Of a stretch of DNA of 64,000 nucleotides, positions 44,297 through 54,700 are shown piece by piece (position 1 is the first letter of the stretch; each line of letters begins with the position of its first letter). Source of the stretch: Bin80 sp026709335. Its GTDB lineage: Bacteria; Bacteroidota; Rhodothermia; Rhodothermales; Bin80. Location: NCBI GenBank assembly GCA_965200825.1, contig OZ241385.1:3038001-3102000 (forward strand), given 5' to 3'. Both the position numbers and the translations under genes were made by a program. The notes under the pieces were generated by a model that was not told the DNA's origin, ran no database searches, and worked only from the letters and a program-made list of their open reading frames with translations.

Positions 44297-45520
44297 TCAT
44301 TTCATAGGATAAACCCTGTAGACGGGCCATTCATCTTGATATCCCTCTCTCCACTTTTGATCAGACAATTCTTCATCAGTAGATAAACAGGCTTCAAGTT
44401 CTTTTTTAATTGATTCTTCGTCCATTTCCTGTCCAATAAAGACAATTTCATTTTTTCGATCACCAAAAATTTTATCCCATCCAGATTCAATATGCTGTTG
44501 ATTTTCCACAAATGACGGATATTCAATTCGCTTTCCAAAAGGCATTGTACACCACCAAACCCCTCCACTTCCTGCTTTTAATGAACCTCCTGCCTGACTC
44601 CAAACCAAGGCTTGCTCATTTCGAGAAGCTATCCAAAACAGGCCTTTACTTCTAATAATTGTACTCGGAAATTTATGCTGTATAAAATTCCAGAAACGTT
44701 TTGGATCAAAAGGTTTTTTGCTCCGATAGACAAATGAGTTAATCCCATATTCTTCTGTCTCAGGTGTATGTTTGTCTTTTTTCAGTTCTTCAATCCAGCC
44801 CGCACTTTGTTCTGCTTCTTCAAAATCAAACAGGCCTGTATTTAAAATTTCCAGCGGCTCAATCTTGCTGAAGGTTGACTCAATAATTTTAGCAGCTGGA
44901 TTGAGCTTATGTACAAAGGCTTTTAAGACACCAAGGTGTTCTCTGGACACCAGGTCCGTTTTGTTCAGGAGAATCACATTGGCAAATTCGACCTGATCTG
45001 TCAGCAAATTCACGATCGTTCTAACATCGCCTTCAATGTCACTTAATTCTCTGTCCACCAAAGTTTCTGGGCTACCAAAATCTCTGAAAAAATTGAACGC
45101 ATCTACAACAGTGACCATTGTATCAATATGGCTGAATTGAGAAAGATCAATCCCATTTTCTTCATCCATAAATGAAAAGGTTTGCGCCACGGGGACAGGT
45201 TCGCTGATTCCCGTACTTTCGATCAGTAAATAATCAAAACGTTCTTCTTTTGCTAATCGTTCAACCTCAATCATTAGATCTTCTCTTAGAGTACAACAGA
45301 TACAGCCGTTGCTCATTTCCACTAATTTTTCCTCTGTACGAGATAGGATGTTTTCGTTTTTAATCAAATCTGCATCAACATTCACTTCACTCATGTCATT
45401 CACAATGACAGCTACTTTCAAATTGTCTTTGTTGTGTAAAATGTGATTGAGAAGTGTTGTTTTTCCTGATCCAAGAAAACCGCTTAAAACAGTGACGGGA
45501 AGTTTTTTTGTAGTCGGCAT
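44297..45520 (-). CDS. COG0523 (CobW/ZNG1-like) GTP-binding metallochaperone
   Basis: This 407-residue G3E GTPase has Walker A GFLGSGKTTLLNHIL, a Glu-rich switch region, the metal-binding CxCC motif in MSNGCICCTLREDL, a DYLLIESTGISEPVPVAQTF Walker B segment, NKTDLV base recognition, and the C-terminal CobW_C domain (WFWNFIQHKF-like region, SRNEQALVWSQAGG). Family members insert or chaperone metals such as zinc or cobalt. It is clearly AT-richer than its neighbours, with many TTT/AAA codons. No obvious Zur box is seen upstream. It stands alone between regions of other strand and composition, consistent with horizontal gain. Confidence 0.92.
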   Translation of the reverse strand: MPTTKKLPVTVLSGFLGSGKTTLLNHILHNKDNLKVAVIVNDMSEVNVDADLIKNENILSRTEEKLVEMSNGCICCTLREDLMIEVERLAKEERFDYLLIESTGISEPVPVAQTFSFMDEENGIDLSQFSHIDTMVTVVDAFNFFRDFGSPETLVDRELSDIEGDVRTIVNLLTDQVEFANVILLNKTDLVSREHLGVLKAFVHKLNPAAKIIESTFSKIEPLEILNTGLFDFEEAEQSAGWIEELKKDKHTPETEEYGINSFVYRSKKPFDPKRFWNFIQHKFPSTIIRSKGLFWIASRNEQALVWSQAGGSLKAGSGGVWWCTMPFGKRIEYPSFVENQQHIESGWDKIFGDRKNEIVFIGQEMDEESIKKELEACLSTDEELSDQKWREGYQDEWPVYRVYPMK

Positions 45521-46008
45521 GTGGGTACATTAATTGTTCGGAATCGTTAAACCCATCAAGGTTCCACCTCGTGATAACTTGGGAGGATTTTGTAGGTCTA
45601 TGGCGGGATTTCTTCTTTGATGCTAAGTTTTTGAACAATCGATCTTAATGAATACTTCGCCCTGTTTCAGCGAGTTAAGTAGGATCATCTGTATTCAACG
45701 GTGATATATTCTCGGAATCTATAATGTATTTCAGAACAAATTTTGATCCCATCTAGTCAAACCAAATGAATTTTATGGTTGCCTCGGAGTTCAGGCGGGG
45801 AAGCAGATAAACCTGCAAAATCCATGAGAATTAATATCATCAGTCGCCCCGAATCTGAATCGGACGCCGATCTTACCTCAAGCCGAATAAAGGCGGTAGC
45901 TCTCAATGTATGCAGACTCCATACGAGACCGATAGTGGTCAGTGGGAATCGGCGACACGCGCAATGCATTTTAGAACGACAAAAAGAACATCATCCTTCA
46001 GGTCAACC
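45521..46008. other. Divergent intergenic region, no gene recognised
   Basis: About 490 nt between the COG0523 gene (minus) and the LRR gene (plus), AT-rich near the GTPase. No domain, hairpin or operator is convincing. The frame of the LRR protein is open from 45910, but that part has no signal peptide and looks untranslated. Confidence 0.5.
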
Positions 46009-47931
46009 ATGTATGTAATCCCCATTTTAATCATACATGCTCTTGGATCTGCTTCTCTGCAATTGCAGGAGAGCTCCACGATTTCATATGAATTGGGGAT
46101 CGGGGTTGACGTTGAGGCAGAAGCCGTTATACTCTCTGTTGCAGAGGCCTCCATAGATCGTTGGAATGAATCAAATCCAATATCTACAATCCATCATACG
46201 AACTCTATTATTGTGTTGGAAACTGTGACAGATTCTGAAAAAACAGATGTCTGTAATCGGACGGAGGCAGTTCGGAATGCAATTGTGAGGCTTATCTCGG
46301 ATGTCAGCAATTGTGCAGACGTTACCAGCGGCCATTTGGCAGCGATCACGGGAATGTTAAATCTGGGCTATCGCAGAATTTCACGTTTGAAATCCGGAGA
46401 CTTCGATGGCCTCTCCTCATTGACTGCATTGGATCTAAGTTCTGCCTCATTGGAATCTATTCCAGATGGATTATTCAGAGATCTCAGTTCTCTAAAAGCT
46501 CTTTACCTGTGGGGAAATCCTATAGAAACACTTCCTTCCAAGATTTTTAATGGCCTGACGCAGTTGACCTGGTTGTACTTGGATCAGATTGAATTGAAAA
46601 GGCTTCCCGATGGAATCTTTGATGGCCTCACATCACTCACGACACTTGATCTGAGCAAGAACGAGCTGGAAACAATTCAAATGGAAATCTTTGATGGATT
46701 GGTCACATTGGAATCCCTTGACTTGAGTCGGAATGATTTGAGGACACTTCCCAACGGATTGTTTGATGATTTGCGATCTCTGAGAGTTCTTTATCTATGG
46801 GATAACCCATTTGGCACGCTTCCGGGGGGAATTTTCAAGGAACTCACCTCACTCGAAAAATTGGGATTATGGAATAATTCTTTGACAGTGTTTCCGGCAG
46901 ATTTATTTGATGGATTGAACTCACTCAAATGGCTGGGCCTATGGGATAATTCTCTGAGCATGATTCCCAGTGGATCTTTTGATGGACTCACTGCACTGGA
47001 AACTCTTTTTTTGGGTGACAACGAGTTCCAATCATTTCCGGATGGAGTATTTGATCGGATGACGTCACTGGAAATACTGGGCCTATGGGATAATTCTATC
47101 CATGTGCTTCAAGATGGAATTTTTGATGAGCTGACATCGCTGCATGTACTAGGTTTGCATGAGAATGAAATTCGGTTCCTCCCGGGCCAAGTTTTTGAAC
47201 AGCTCGAGTCATTGCCGCTAAATACCTTCTATGCTGGAGGTGATTATTTTGCTTACCCCGGCTTGTCTTTATACGATAATCCCGGACAGCCTTTCAAGTC
47301 GGAAGTAGATGCGGGGCCCGATCAGTTCGTGGAGCAGGGAGTAATTGTATCTCTAAGGGGTACTGCGACGGGGCCCTGGGGTAATCTTATGCGATGGCAG
47401 TGGTCGCAGGTGGATGGATTGGATTCTGACATCCCCGTTGCTCCTGTGGATTCTGTCAGCCTGAGTGGGGCAGATACATCTACACCCAAATTTACGGCTC
47501 CGATGGTTGGTGGAGATTATTACTTCAAGTTGGTTACCGCGCCTGCATATTCAGGGATGCCGCTCGAACCATGGGGGCATGCATATTCAGATCCCGACTG
47601 GATTACAATACGCGTCGGTACAGTTACCCATGCAGTAGATCAACCTGCCAATGTGGATTTTGCCTTACTCGGGAATTATCCAAACCCATTTCACTCGTCC
47701 ACTACGATTCTGATCGATCTCCCGGAAGTTTCCACAATTACCGTTGATGTTTTTAACATAGTAGGGCAGCAAGTATATCAAGTCGAGTTTCCTGAAGTCG
47801 CAGCCGGTCCTTCAAAGCCCCTTCCTTTGGAACTCGCCGGCCTCTCATCTGGCACATACATCTATCGGATCGTAGCCCGAACGAGTTCAGGAATTCATGT
47901 CGCAAGAGGATACACAACATTCATGAAATAA
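46009..47931 (+). CDS. Secreted LRR protein (VLR/Slit-type repeats) with PKD-like segment and T9SS sorting domain
   Basis: The ATG at 46009 is preferred because it gives a hydrophobic leader (MYVIPILIIHALGSASLQLQ). About twelve 24-residue LRRs have the IPxGxFDGLTxLxxLxLxxN pattern (GIFDGLTSLTTLDLSKNELE; VFDRMTSLEILGLWDNSI), as in lamprey variable lymphocyte receptors and many bacterial surface LRRs. An upstream cysteine pair (CNRTE...NCADV) may form an N-terminal cap. A PKD-like beta domain (DAGPDQFVEQGVIVSLRGTA, WQWSQVDG) and a type A T9SS tail (GNYPNPFHSSTTILIDLP, LSSGTYIYR) follow. Predicted to be surface-exposed and protein-binding. Confidence 0.9.
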   Translation: MYVIPILIIHALGSASLQLQESSTISYELGIGVDVEAEAVILSVAEASIDRWNESNPISTIHHTNSIIVLETVTDSEKTDVCNRTEAVRNAIVRLISDVSNCADVTSGHLAAITGMLNLGYRRISRLKSGDFDGLSSLTALDLSSASLESIPDGLFRDLSSLKALYLWGNPIETLPSKIFNGLTQLTWLYLDQIELKRLPDGIFDGLTSLTTLDLSKNELETIQMEIFDGLVTLESLDLSRNDLRTLPNGLFDDLRSLRVLYLWDNPFGTLPGGIFKELTSLEKLGLWNNSLTVFPADLFDGLNSLKWLGLWDNSLSMIPSGSFDGLTALETLFLGDNEFQSFPDGVFDRMTSLEILGLWDNSIHVLQDGIFDELTSLHVLGLHENEIRFLPGQVFEQLESLPLNTFYAGGDYFAYPGLSLYDNPGQPFKSEVDAGPDQFVEQGVIVSLRGTATGPWGNLMRWQWSQVDGLDSDIPVAPVDSVSLSGADTSTPKFTAPMVGGDYYFKLVTAPAYSGMPLEPWGHAYSDPDWITIRVGTVTHAVDQPANVDFALLGNYPNPFHSSTTILIDLPEVSTITVDVFNIVGQQVYQVEFPEVAAGPSKPLPLELAGLSSGTYIYRIVARTSSGIHVARGYTTFMK

Positions 47932-48130
47932 TGGTCCTGGCCCGAAGACTTGTCTGACATTGAAATGAACACCAGAATTCATTGGAGATCAGTCATGTGC
48001 TACTCCTTGAGCGATTTCTGACCATGGAGAGCATTCAGCTGCCTCTTGGTCTTCCATAGAACATTGCATATGGATATCATACCAGCTATCAGATTGTGGC
48101 CGCTTTTTATTAATTTTTTTCCAAGATCAA

Positions 48131-48766
48131 GTGTTATTATACTATCCGACCGACCAGAGAAATTTTCCTCCTGAGATCAATACTGCTTTTCTCTTTGGAG
48201 ATCTTCAAAGAGCCCAAGCGCTGGAGGCTAAGGCAATTTTTGTAGTTGATTCTGGTTCACTCGATGATCTGCGACAAGTCGGCGCAGGATATCATACAGG
48301 GAGTATTCCCAAGGAGGCGATTCTGAATATCGATCCATATTCTCCTCCCCGTGCGCTCATCGCAGCTGGTGGGATCATTCGACATCAGACTACCGGGGAA
48401 CTTCTCTGCATCAAAAGACACGGGGTTCGAGATCTCCCGAAAGGGAAGCTTGACCCCAATGAATCAATAGCAGACTGTGCAATGCGGGAGTTACTGGAGG
48501 AAACGGGAATCCAGAACTTGGTTCAGGGAAAGCTCTTGGGAACCACAGTGCACGGATATTGCCGCAGAGGTTTTTTTGAGGTTAAAACCACATACTGGTA
48601 TGCGTTCACGTCTGAGTCTACGCAATTCACTCCTGCAGTAGAGGAAGGAATAAGTGAGGTGTTTTGGCTTCCCTATATCGAGGCAGAACAAACCCTGGGG
48701 TATTCGACCCTGAGTGATTTTCTGATGGATTTAAGATTGATCAACGAAGAAGGGAGCGAACCTTGA
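48131..48766 (+). CDS. Nudix hydrolase
   Basis: This 211-residue protein has a full Nudix box, with key residues G-x5-E-x7-R-E-x2-E-E-x-G at about positions 98-120 (GKLDPNESIADCAM then RELLEETGI). It hydrolyses a nucleoside diphosphate linked to another moiety; the substrate is not identifiable. About 80 N-terminal residues precede the Nudix fold and have no recognisable domain. GTG at 48131 is the likely start. Its 3' end overlaps the converging rnd gene by 26 nt. Confidence 0.88.
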   Translation: MLLYYPTDQRNFPPEINTAFLFGDLQRAQALEAKAIFVVDSGSLDDLRQVGAGYHTGSIPKEAILNIDPYSPPRALIAAGGIIRHQTTGELLCIKRHGVRDLPKGKLDPNESIADCAMRELLEETGIQNLVQGKLLGTTVHGYCRRGFFEVKTTYWYAFTSESTQFTPAVEEGISEVFWLPYIEAEQTLGYSTLSDFLMDLRLINEEGSEP

Positions 48767-49886
48767 GTCGACCGTCTTGAAGTTCAACAACAGAGTTGCC
48801 CCGCATAACGTCGAACAAATCCTGCCCCACAACATCCCATCTCCATCCTTTCCGAAGTGGGTGGTTTGAATTTCCGGGATTCTGGACTAAATCTGTAAGG
48901 CTTGAGTTTGTACCGAGAAGTTCAGACTGTATTCCAATCTCAATGGCACGACTGGTAATGATTGCGTGTAACAGTTGAACTTGCGAAAACTCTGTTCCCG
49001 AGACCGGACGCGGAGCAAGGGGGGCAGGGCATTCATGTTCGGGGGTGTTCAATGCCTCAGCCATTAGATTGGCAACTTCCAGTCCATAACGTTGAGGCAA
49101 TGCGGAGCAATTCTTTCGGACAGCCTTGGGTTTTGTACACCGATTTTTTGCGAGCCGAATGATTTGCCCATCTGTCAAGAGATTTTTGGGGAGCAAGCCA
49201 GTTGCCTGTGAGGTATGTTCGCGCCAGTCTGCAATCATTGTGATAGCAGCGCGTTGGGCAGGTTCAAAAAGGTAGGTTGCTTGTGAGTTGAGGATTTTCT
49301 CTGCGCTTGAAAGAGGGGTATAGGACTTAGGGTCATTGAATGAGTTCATCTCCTCTTTTATCCAGGTGCTACGCTCGGTTTTTTTCGCTTCGGAGAGGAG
49401 TATTTCTCGAATCCGATGCAGATAGAGTACATCTTTTTTGGCATAACTGATCTGCGCAGCTGAAAGCGGACGGTGCAACCAGTTTGATCGTTGCTGACTC
49501 TTTGACAGACGTATGCCAAGAAAGGTTTGAACCAGTTCAGGCAGCGAATAATAGGTTCCCATACCAAGTAGGCGGGCCGCAAGTCTGACGTCAAAAATAT
49601 TTTTTGGAGTGGCTGAGGATGCATTTGAAATAAGCCATAGATCCTGACGCGCATCATGCATAATTTTGACAATCCCTTCATGTTCAAGGACGGGCTTCAG
49701 TGCGCTCAGGTCTTTGAGAGCCAATGCATCAATAAGGATGGTTTCCTTGTTATCCAGCCCGACCTGTACGACAGATAATACGGTTACAGGGTGTCTGCCA
49801 GAGTCAAATTCGGTATCCAGAGCAACAGATGTGAGCGACTCTATCTGAGAACACAGATCCAACAGATCCTCATGCGTGGTAATCAT
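48741..49886 (-). CDS. rnd: Ribonuclease D (DEDD 3'-5' exoribonuclease)
   Basis: This 381-residue protein has an N-terminal DEDD exonuclease domain (DTEFDSGRHPVTVLSVVQVG for motif I; IMHDARQDLWLI for motif II; YAKKDVLYLHRI with Tyr and Asp for motif III), followed by one HRDC-like domain (EPAQRAAITMIADWREHTSQ). RNase D trims tRNA and small-RNA 3' ends. The C-terminal part (from about residue 280) is more divergent but has a second helical bundle. The gene is convergent with the Nudix gene and divergent from the ferredoxin gene. Confidence 0.92.
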   Translation of the reverse strand: MITTHEDLLDLCSQIESLTSVALDTEFDSGRHPVTVLSVVQVGLDNKETILIDALALKDLSALKPVLEHEGIVKIMHDARQDLWLISNASSATPKNIFDVRLAARLLGMGTYYSLPELVQTFLGIRLSKSQQRSNWLHRPLSAAQISYAKKDVLYLHRIREILLSEAKKTERSTWIKEEMNSFNDPKSYTPLSSAEKILNSQATYLFEPAQRAAITMIADWREHTSQATGLLPKNLLTDGQIIRLAKNRCTKPKAVRKNCSALPQRYGLEVANLMAEALNTPEHECPAPLAPRPVSGTEFSQVQLLHAIITSRAIEIGIQSELLGTNSSLTDLVQNPGNSNHPLRKGWRWDVVGQDLFDVMRGNSVVELQDGRLKVRSLLR

Positions 49887-50020
49887 TTATTGGAGCATGA
49901 AAGGATTTTGTAAGTTAAAAGGCGGATATACCTCTTTTGTCTATCGTGTATATCTGTGTTCAGATTATTCAATTTAGAACGGGAGCTATTTAATTATTTC
50001 GTGAAATCATTAGAATTAAT

Positions 50021-50365
50021 ATGCCGTATATCGTCACTGAGCCCTGTATCAATTGTAAGCACACTGATTGTGTTGAAGTATGCCCTGTAGATTGTTTTTA
50101 TGAAGGACCAAACTTTCTGGTGATTCACCCTGACGAGTGCATTGACTGCAATGCATGCGTTCCGGTGTGTCCAGTCGAAGCCATCTATCCTGATGATGAG
50201 GTTCCTGATCAATGGGAGCATTACATTGAATGGAATACCTATCTTGCAGAAAAATGGCAGGAACAGGATCGTAATATCATTGAGAAACAGGATCCAATGC
50301 CGGACGCAGAGGAGTGGAAGACCAGGGAAAAATCCGAAGAGGATATTAAAGAATGGGAAGCCTAA
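50021..50365 (+). CDS. fdxA: Seven-iron (3Fe-4S/4Fe-4S) ferredoxin FdxA
   Basis: This 114-residue protein matches the Azotobacter FdI type: PCINCKHTDCVEVCPVDCFY supplies the first cluster and HPDECIDCNACVPVCPVEAI the second. The helical acidic C-terminal extension (WNTYLAEKWQEQ) is typical. It carries low-potential electrons in the cytoplasm. It overlaps the end of the converging ahcY by 4 nt. Confidence 0.95.
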   Translation: MPYIVTEPCINCKHTDCVEVCPVDCFYEGPNFLVIHPDECIDCNACVPVCPVEAIYPDDEVPDQWEHYIEWNTYLAEKWQEQDRNIIEKQDPMPDAEEWKTREKSEEDIKEWEA

Positions 50366-51639
50366 GTGCCAGCGGAATAATCGCTTGCATATGCAACCTG
50401 TTCGGGGGTGAGTGTGTCAATTTGTAATCCCATCGTTTCCAGTTTCAGCCGCGCAATCTCTTCATCCACGGAGGCAGGCAGGTCAATCACACTTAGGGGG
50501 AGTTTTGTGCCGCGTTCCTTGGACTGAATTAAATTCAGGTGGGCCATGAACTGGTTTGCAAAGCTCATATCCATGACCTCTGAGGGGTGCCCCTCCGCCG
50601 CAGCAAGGTTCACCAGCCTTCCGTCTGCAAGTACATAAATCTTAGCCCCGTCCCTCCGCGTGTATTCGCGGTTATTGGGGCGGATATCTCGGATCTGGGT
50701 TGCGAGTGAAGTCAATTCAGTCAGATTCAATTCTACATCGTAATGTCCGGTATTGCATACAATCGCTCCATCTTTCATAGATTCAAAGTGTGGTCTGCGA
50801 ATCACGTCTTTCATTCCGGTCGCAGTGACAAATACATCACCAAAACGAGCTGCTTCTTGCATGGGCATAACACGCATCCCGTCAAGAGTTGCTTTGAGCG
50901 CTGATGCGGGGCGCACTTCAGTTACGATTACATTTGCTCCCATTCCCCGCCCACGAATAGCAACTCCCCGGCCACAGTGTCCATATCCGGCAACAACCAG
51001 ATTTTTTCCGGCCAGAAGAACACTACTGGCACGCAGGATCCCGTCAAGTGTGGATTGTCCAGTTCCATAGACATTATCAAAATCCCATTTAGTTTCGGTA
51101 TCGTTCACCGCATAAACAGGATAGAGTAGCTTACCATCTTCAGCCATAGCCCGCAGTCGCTGTACACCGGTAGTCGTTTCTTCGCTTCCCCCAATGATGT
51201 GGTCCGACAGATGTGGAAACCGCTTGTGAATCGTAAAGATCAAGTCAGCTCCATCATCCAGTGTAGTATCGGGAGGGGTATCAATGGTACGGTCAATGCT
51301 CCAGTAGAAGTCTTCGACATTCTGTCCGTACCATGCATAGATTTCAATTCCACCGACCGCGAGAGCAGCGACAACTTGGTCATTGGTTGAGAGAGGGTTG
51401 CAACCACTCCAGGAAACCTCGGCTCCACAGGCAGCCAGTGTTTCAATCAGAACGGCAGTCTCCTTGGTCACATGCAGACAACCGGTAATTTTGTAGCCCT
51501 TGAATGGTTTCGTATCTGCGTATTGCTTACGAAGATGCATCAGTACAGGCATTCGACTTTCGGCCCATTCAATCCGCATTCGCCCTTCATCTGCCATGGC
51601 CAAGTCACGCACTTTGTATTTTCCCTCTAGATGATTCAT
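50362..51639 (-). CDS. ahcY: Adenosylhomocysteinase
   Basis: This enzyme hydrolyses S-adenosylhomocysteine to adenosine and homocysteine in the SAM cycle. I prefer the ATG at 51639 (425 residues, MNHLEGKYKVRDLAMADEGR) because family members begin close to YKVKDxxLA; the frame is open to 51705. Motifs: GCLHVTKETAVLIETL, NDTETKWDFDNVYGTGQSTL (substrate and NAD contacts) and the NAD-binding GYGHCGRGVAIRGRGMGA. It has the shorter bacterial/archaeal form, without the roughly 40-residue insertion of some homologues. Two genes away lies metK, but the peptidase gene separates them. Confidence 0.95.
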   Translation of the reverse strand: MNHLEGKYKVRDLAMADEGRMRIEWAESRMPVLMHLRKQYADTKPFKGYKITGCLHVTKETAVLIETLAACGAEVSWSGCNPLSTNDQVVAALAVGGIEIYAWYGQNVEDFYWSIDRTIDTPPDTTLDDGADLIFTIHKRFPHLSDHIIGGSEETTTGVQRLRAMAEDGKLLYPVYAVNDTETKWDFDNVYGTGQSTLDGILRASSVLLAGKNLVVAGYGHCGRGVAIRGRGMGANVIVTEVRPASALKATLDGMRVMPMQEAARFGDVFVTATGMKDVIRRPHFESMKDGAIVCNTGHYDVELNLTELTSLATQIRDIRPNNREYTRRDGAKIYVLADGRLVNLAAAEGHPSEVMDMSFANQFMAHLNLIQSKERGTKLPLSVIDLPASVDEEIARLKLETMGLQIDTLTPEQVAYASDYSAGT

Positions 51640-51701
51640 GAAATAAAATGGATTCACACAAGTTATGCCGGTTGAACCTGTACACCGCCGATTCGGTTCG
51701 T

Positions 51702-54700
51702 TCAAGGCACGAGTGTGATAGGTTGCTGAAGCAATGAGTTACCAGCCTGCATTCTGATCCAGTAGGTCCCCGGAGCAAGGCCGCGCAAATTCAGGTTGAT
51801 CGCGTATCCGCCCGCTTTTTGTATCTCGTCGGTGACATTCTGCACATGCTGACCCAGTAAATTGAAGAGCATAATTTGTACATGGGCTTCCTCGGGCAGA
51901 ACATAGCTGAGGGTGGTTTCTTCAATGAATGGATTCGGAAAATTGGGATAAAGAATCAGATCAGTAGCCACCGGGACGGGCACGGCATTGTGTGCCGCTC
52001 GATAGTATTCGGCATCAAAGATGGTCCAATACCCGGTATCTGTTTTCTGTTTTCCATGAATCAGGTCAACGCGTAACTGATAGGGTTGACTTAATGATGT
52101 AAGGTCAAACCATGAATCAATGATTTCCAAAGTTTCGCCGGAAAAATCATCCTGCCCGGTATCTAACAATTCTTGATTAGGTCGTAGAGTCGTCCACAGG
52201 CTCCCGCCATCCTCAGTTACACTGACGCGCCCGACACTCCCCTCAGTAAGTTCGTAGGCGTGGCGGAGTCGCAACATGATTCGTTCTGAGGTATTCGAAA
52301 AGTATACCGGTTCAAGGACAATGGAAGATTGTTGATGTGAAAGAGCCGTTCTGGCCGAATACCCCTCGCCGAGTTTGCTCCAGACGCCACCAGGAGATGC
52401 ATTGAACAGTGCCGGGCGTGGATCTTCTGAGGATACGTATAATTTTAGGAGGCGTTCGGGAGATTCTCCGCCAAGGGATTGGGTATTGTTGTCAAAATCC
52501 CGCACAGTGATGTAATAGCCCAGAATTCCGTCAGGTGGAAGTTCAGGCAACGGAATATCTGCATGATACCAATCCGGTGTGATCTCGTGAGGCGCAAATC
52601 TGTAGGTTCCCAAGATCTCCGGTTGTATAGATTCCAAATTATAGAGATGAAGTCGGACAGATTCAACTCCTAGGTCATCCGTCGCAGCGATCCGATAAGA
52701 GGTGGATGTATCACCGGGCTTGATAAATTGATTGGTATGCGGGCCATACTCAATGACGGGGGCAATATTATCCACAGGAGGATCGATTAAGATGCGAGCA
52801 TCCCGAACTATCCAGCCGGCAAAATTATGTGTGGATGCATTTGAATTACCTGCCCCGGTCCCAAATGCAAGCCGTGTGCTGACGTCAAATCTGTAGGAGT
52901 CCGGAGGAGCATCAGGAAGTGGTACACGGACGCGCCTCCAGCCAAAGCTTGAACCACCAAAGGCCGGCGTTCCAGCCAGAGGGTTGGAGGTTGTCTGGTC
53001 AATGGTTCCATTGTATTGCCATTGAGGCGTGGCAATAGTCCAGGAATGACCATTGTCCGTTGAAACCTGAATCTGTCCGCCATCATAAATGATGCCCCCG
53101 ATCTCCCCCGGACCGGGTACCCCGATATTTTCAAAGTCATACCAATGCCAGAATTCGAGTTGTGCACCGGGATACCCGACAAGATTCACGTCAGGAAACG
53201 ATAGCAGACTGATACCGGGTCGGTCATTGTAGGGCATATCCGGTGCGGTGGTCCAGAGATTTCCTGTGTGTCCAAAGGCATCGCGATCTAGCGCCCATTC
53301 TCCCTCCGTCAATCCCGGCCACTCGCCAGGATTCCATATTCCAAGTTCATTCGAACCGGGGAGAACATCGAGTCTGAGCAGAGGCATACTCTGAGGTGGA
53401 AAGTGGGATACATTCGGGGGATCTGCCACATCGGATGCAATGATTCGATACTCCATTTTCGTTCCGGGCAATAAATTTTCCGAAACATCCAAAAATGGAA
53501 GGTTAAACGTATAGGTGCCACCGCCTGCATCTGCCAAGGGAACTGTATCACTTAAGGTTCCCTGGTTGGCAGGGAAGGTTGCGGTATACCCAAGTACGAC
53601 ACGGGATACCTCGTTGTCATCAGTGACCTGAATCGATAAGGGCAGGAGTGCTTCCTCCGGGGTTACATGTGTGATCGGTGTATACACGATAGATGGTGCC
53701 TGAGTGTCTCGGCCAAATCGTACGGTCCAAACTTCTTGGGGAGCTGACTTGGGCAGGAATACGGAGACTACGCTTGTCGAGGCCTGAAGGTAATAGTCCA
53801 TTTTGGTGGTGGAGGGGGGCAGCCGGATCTCCCCTCTCCATTTCGTCCCTCCCCTGTATACGAGTGGAGTGTTCATGTACTCTCCCGAATCCGGGCGATA
53901 GTGGACCACCGCACTGGTAATCGAAGCTCCGGAGACTCTGATATCGGCGTCTATTTTGACGGGATCAGTGATGTTGTAGATTTGACGAAGTGGCTCGTGC
54001 GAAATGCTGGGAATCCCGAACTGCGAAGGAAGAAATCCTCTCGGCTCAAAGGTATTTATGATGTGAGAAGAGAACTCTCCGCTATAGAGTGCATTATCTG
54101 CCTGTAGGAGAGCCTCTGCCACATCAGCCAGCTTAAAATTGGGGCCGATATACGAAAAAGCAACCAAGTGCAGGCGATCTGCAATTTCGCGACCTATCTC
54201 CCCCCATAATTTCATCATGAGCGCAGCCCAAGTCCTGCCATAGAAGTAGAAATTGCAACGAGCCACACATTCCTGGCGAATGGTATCGTGATGTTCATTT
54301 CTGTCGGCACGACGTCCTCCCCATGCAATTCCATCCCACGGGAAAACTTCTCGCCAGTCTCCCATTGGAACTTGTCCGCTCTCCATCAGGTGCCTTCGGT
54401 AAGAGATTGCCCAGTAGTCTGAAAAACCCTCACTGAGGACACGTTGCTCGTACGTGAAATTGGAGGATCCAAAATAATGATGCATGATCACATGGCCGTA
54501 TTCATGGAGAATCACTCCTACATCTTCTGCGTCGTCCACTCCTCCGTCTCCAAAGCCTGCTATATATCTTCCCGGCTGGAACCAGGAATTGTCTTCCGAT
54601 GTCGCATGGGGGTCCACATTTAATGGGCGGGTTGGTGGGGGATGTCCAACATTCAGGTGCTCGACGTAGCGTTGGCTCTGGTCAATGAAGTAATATGCCA

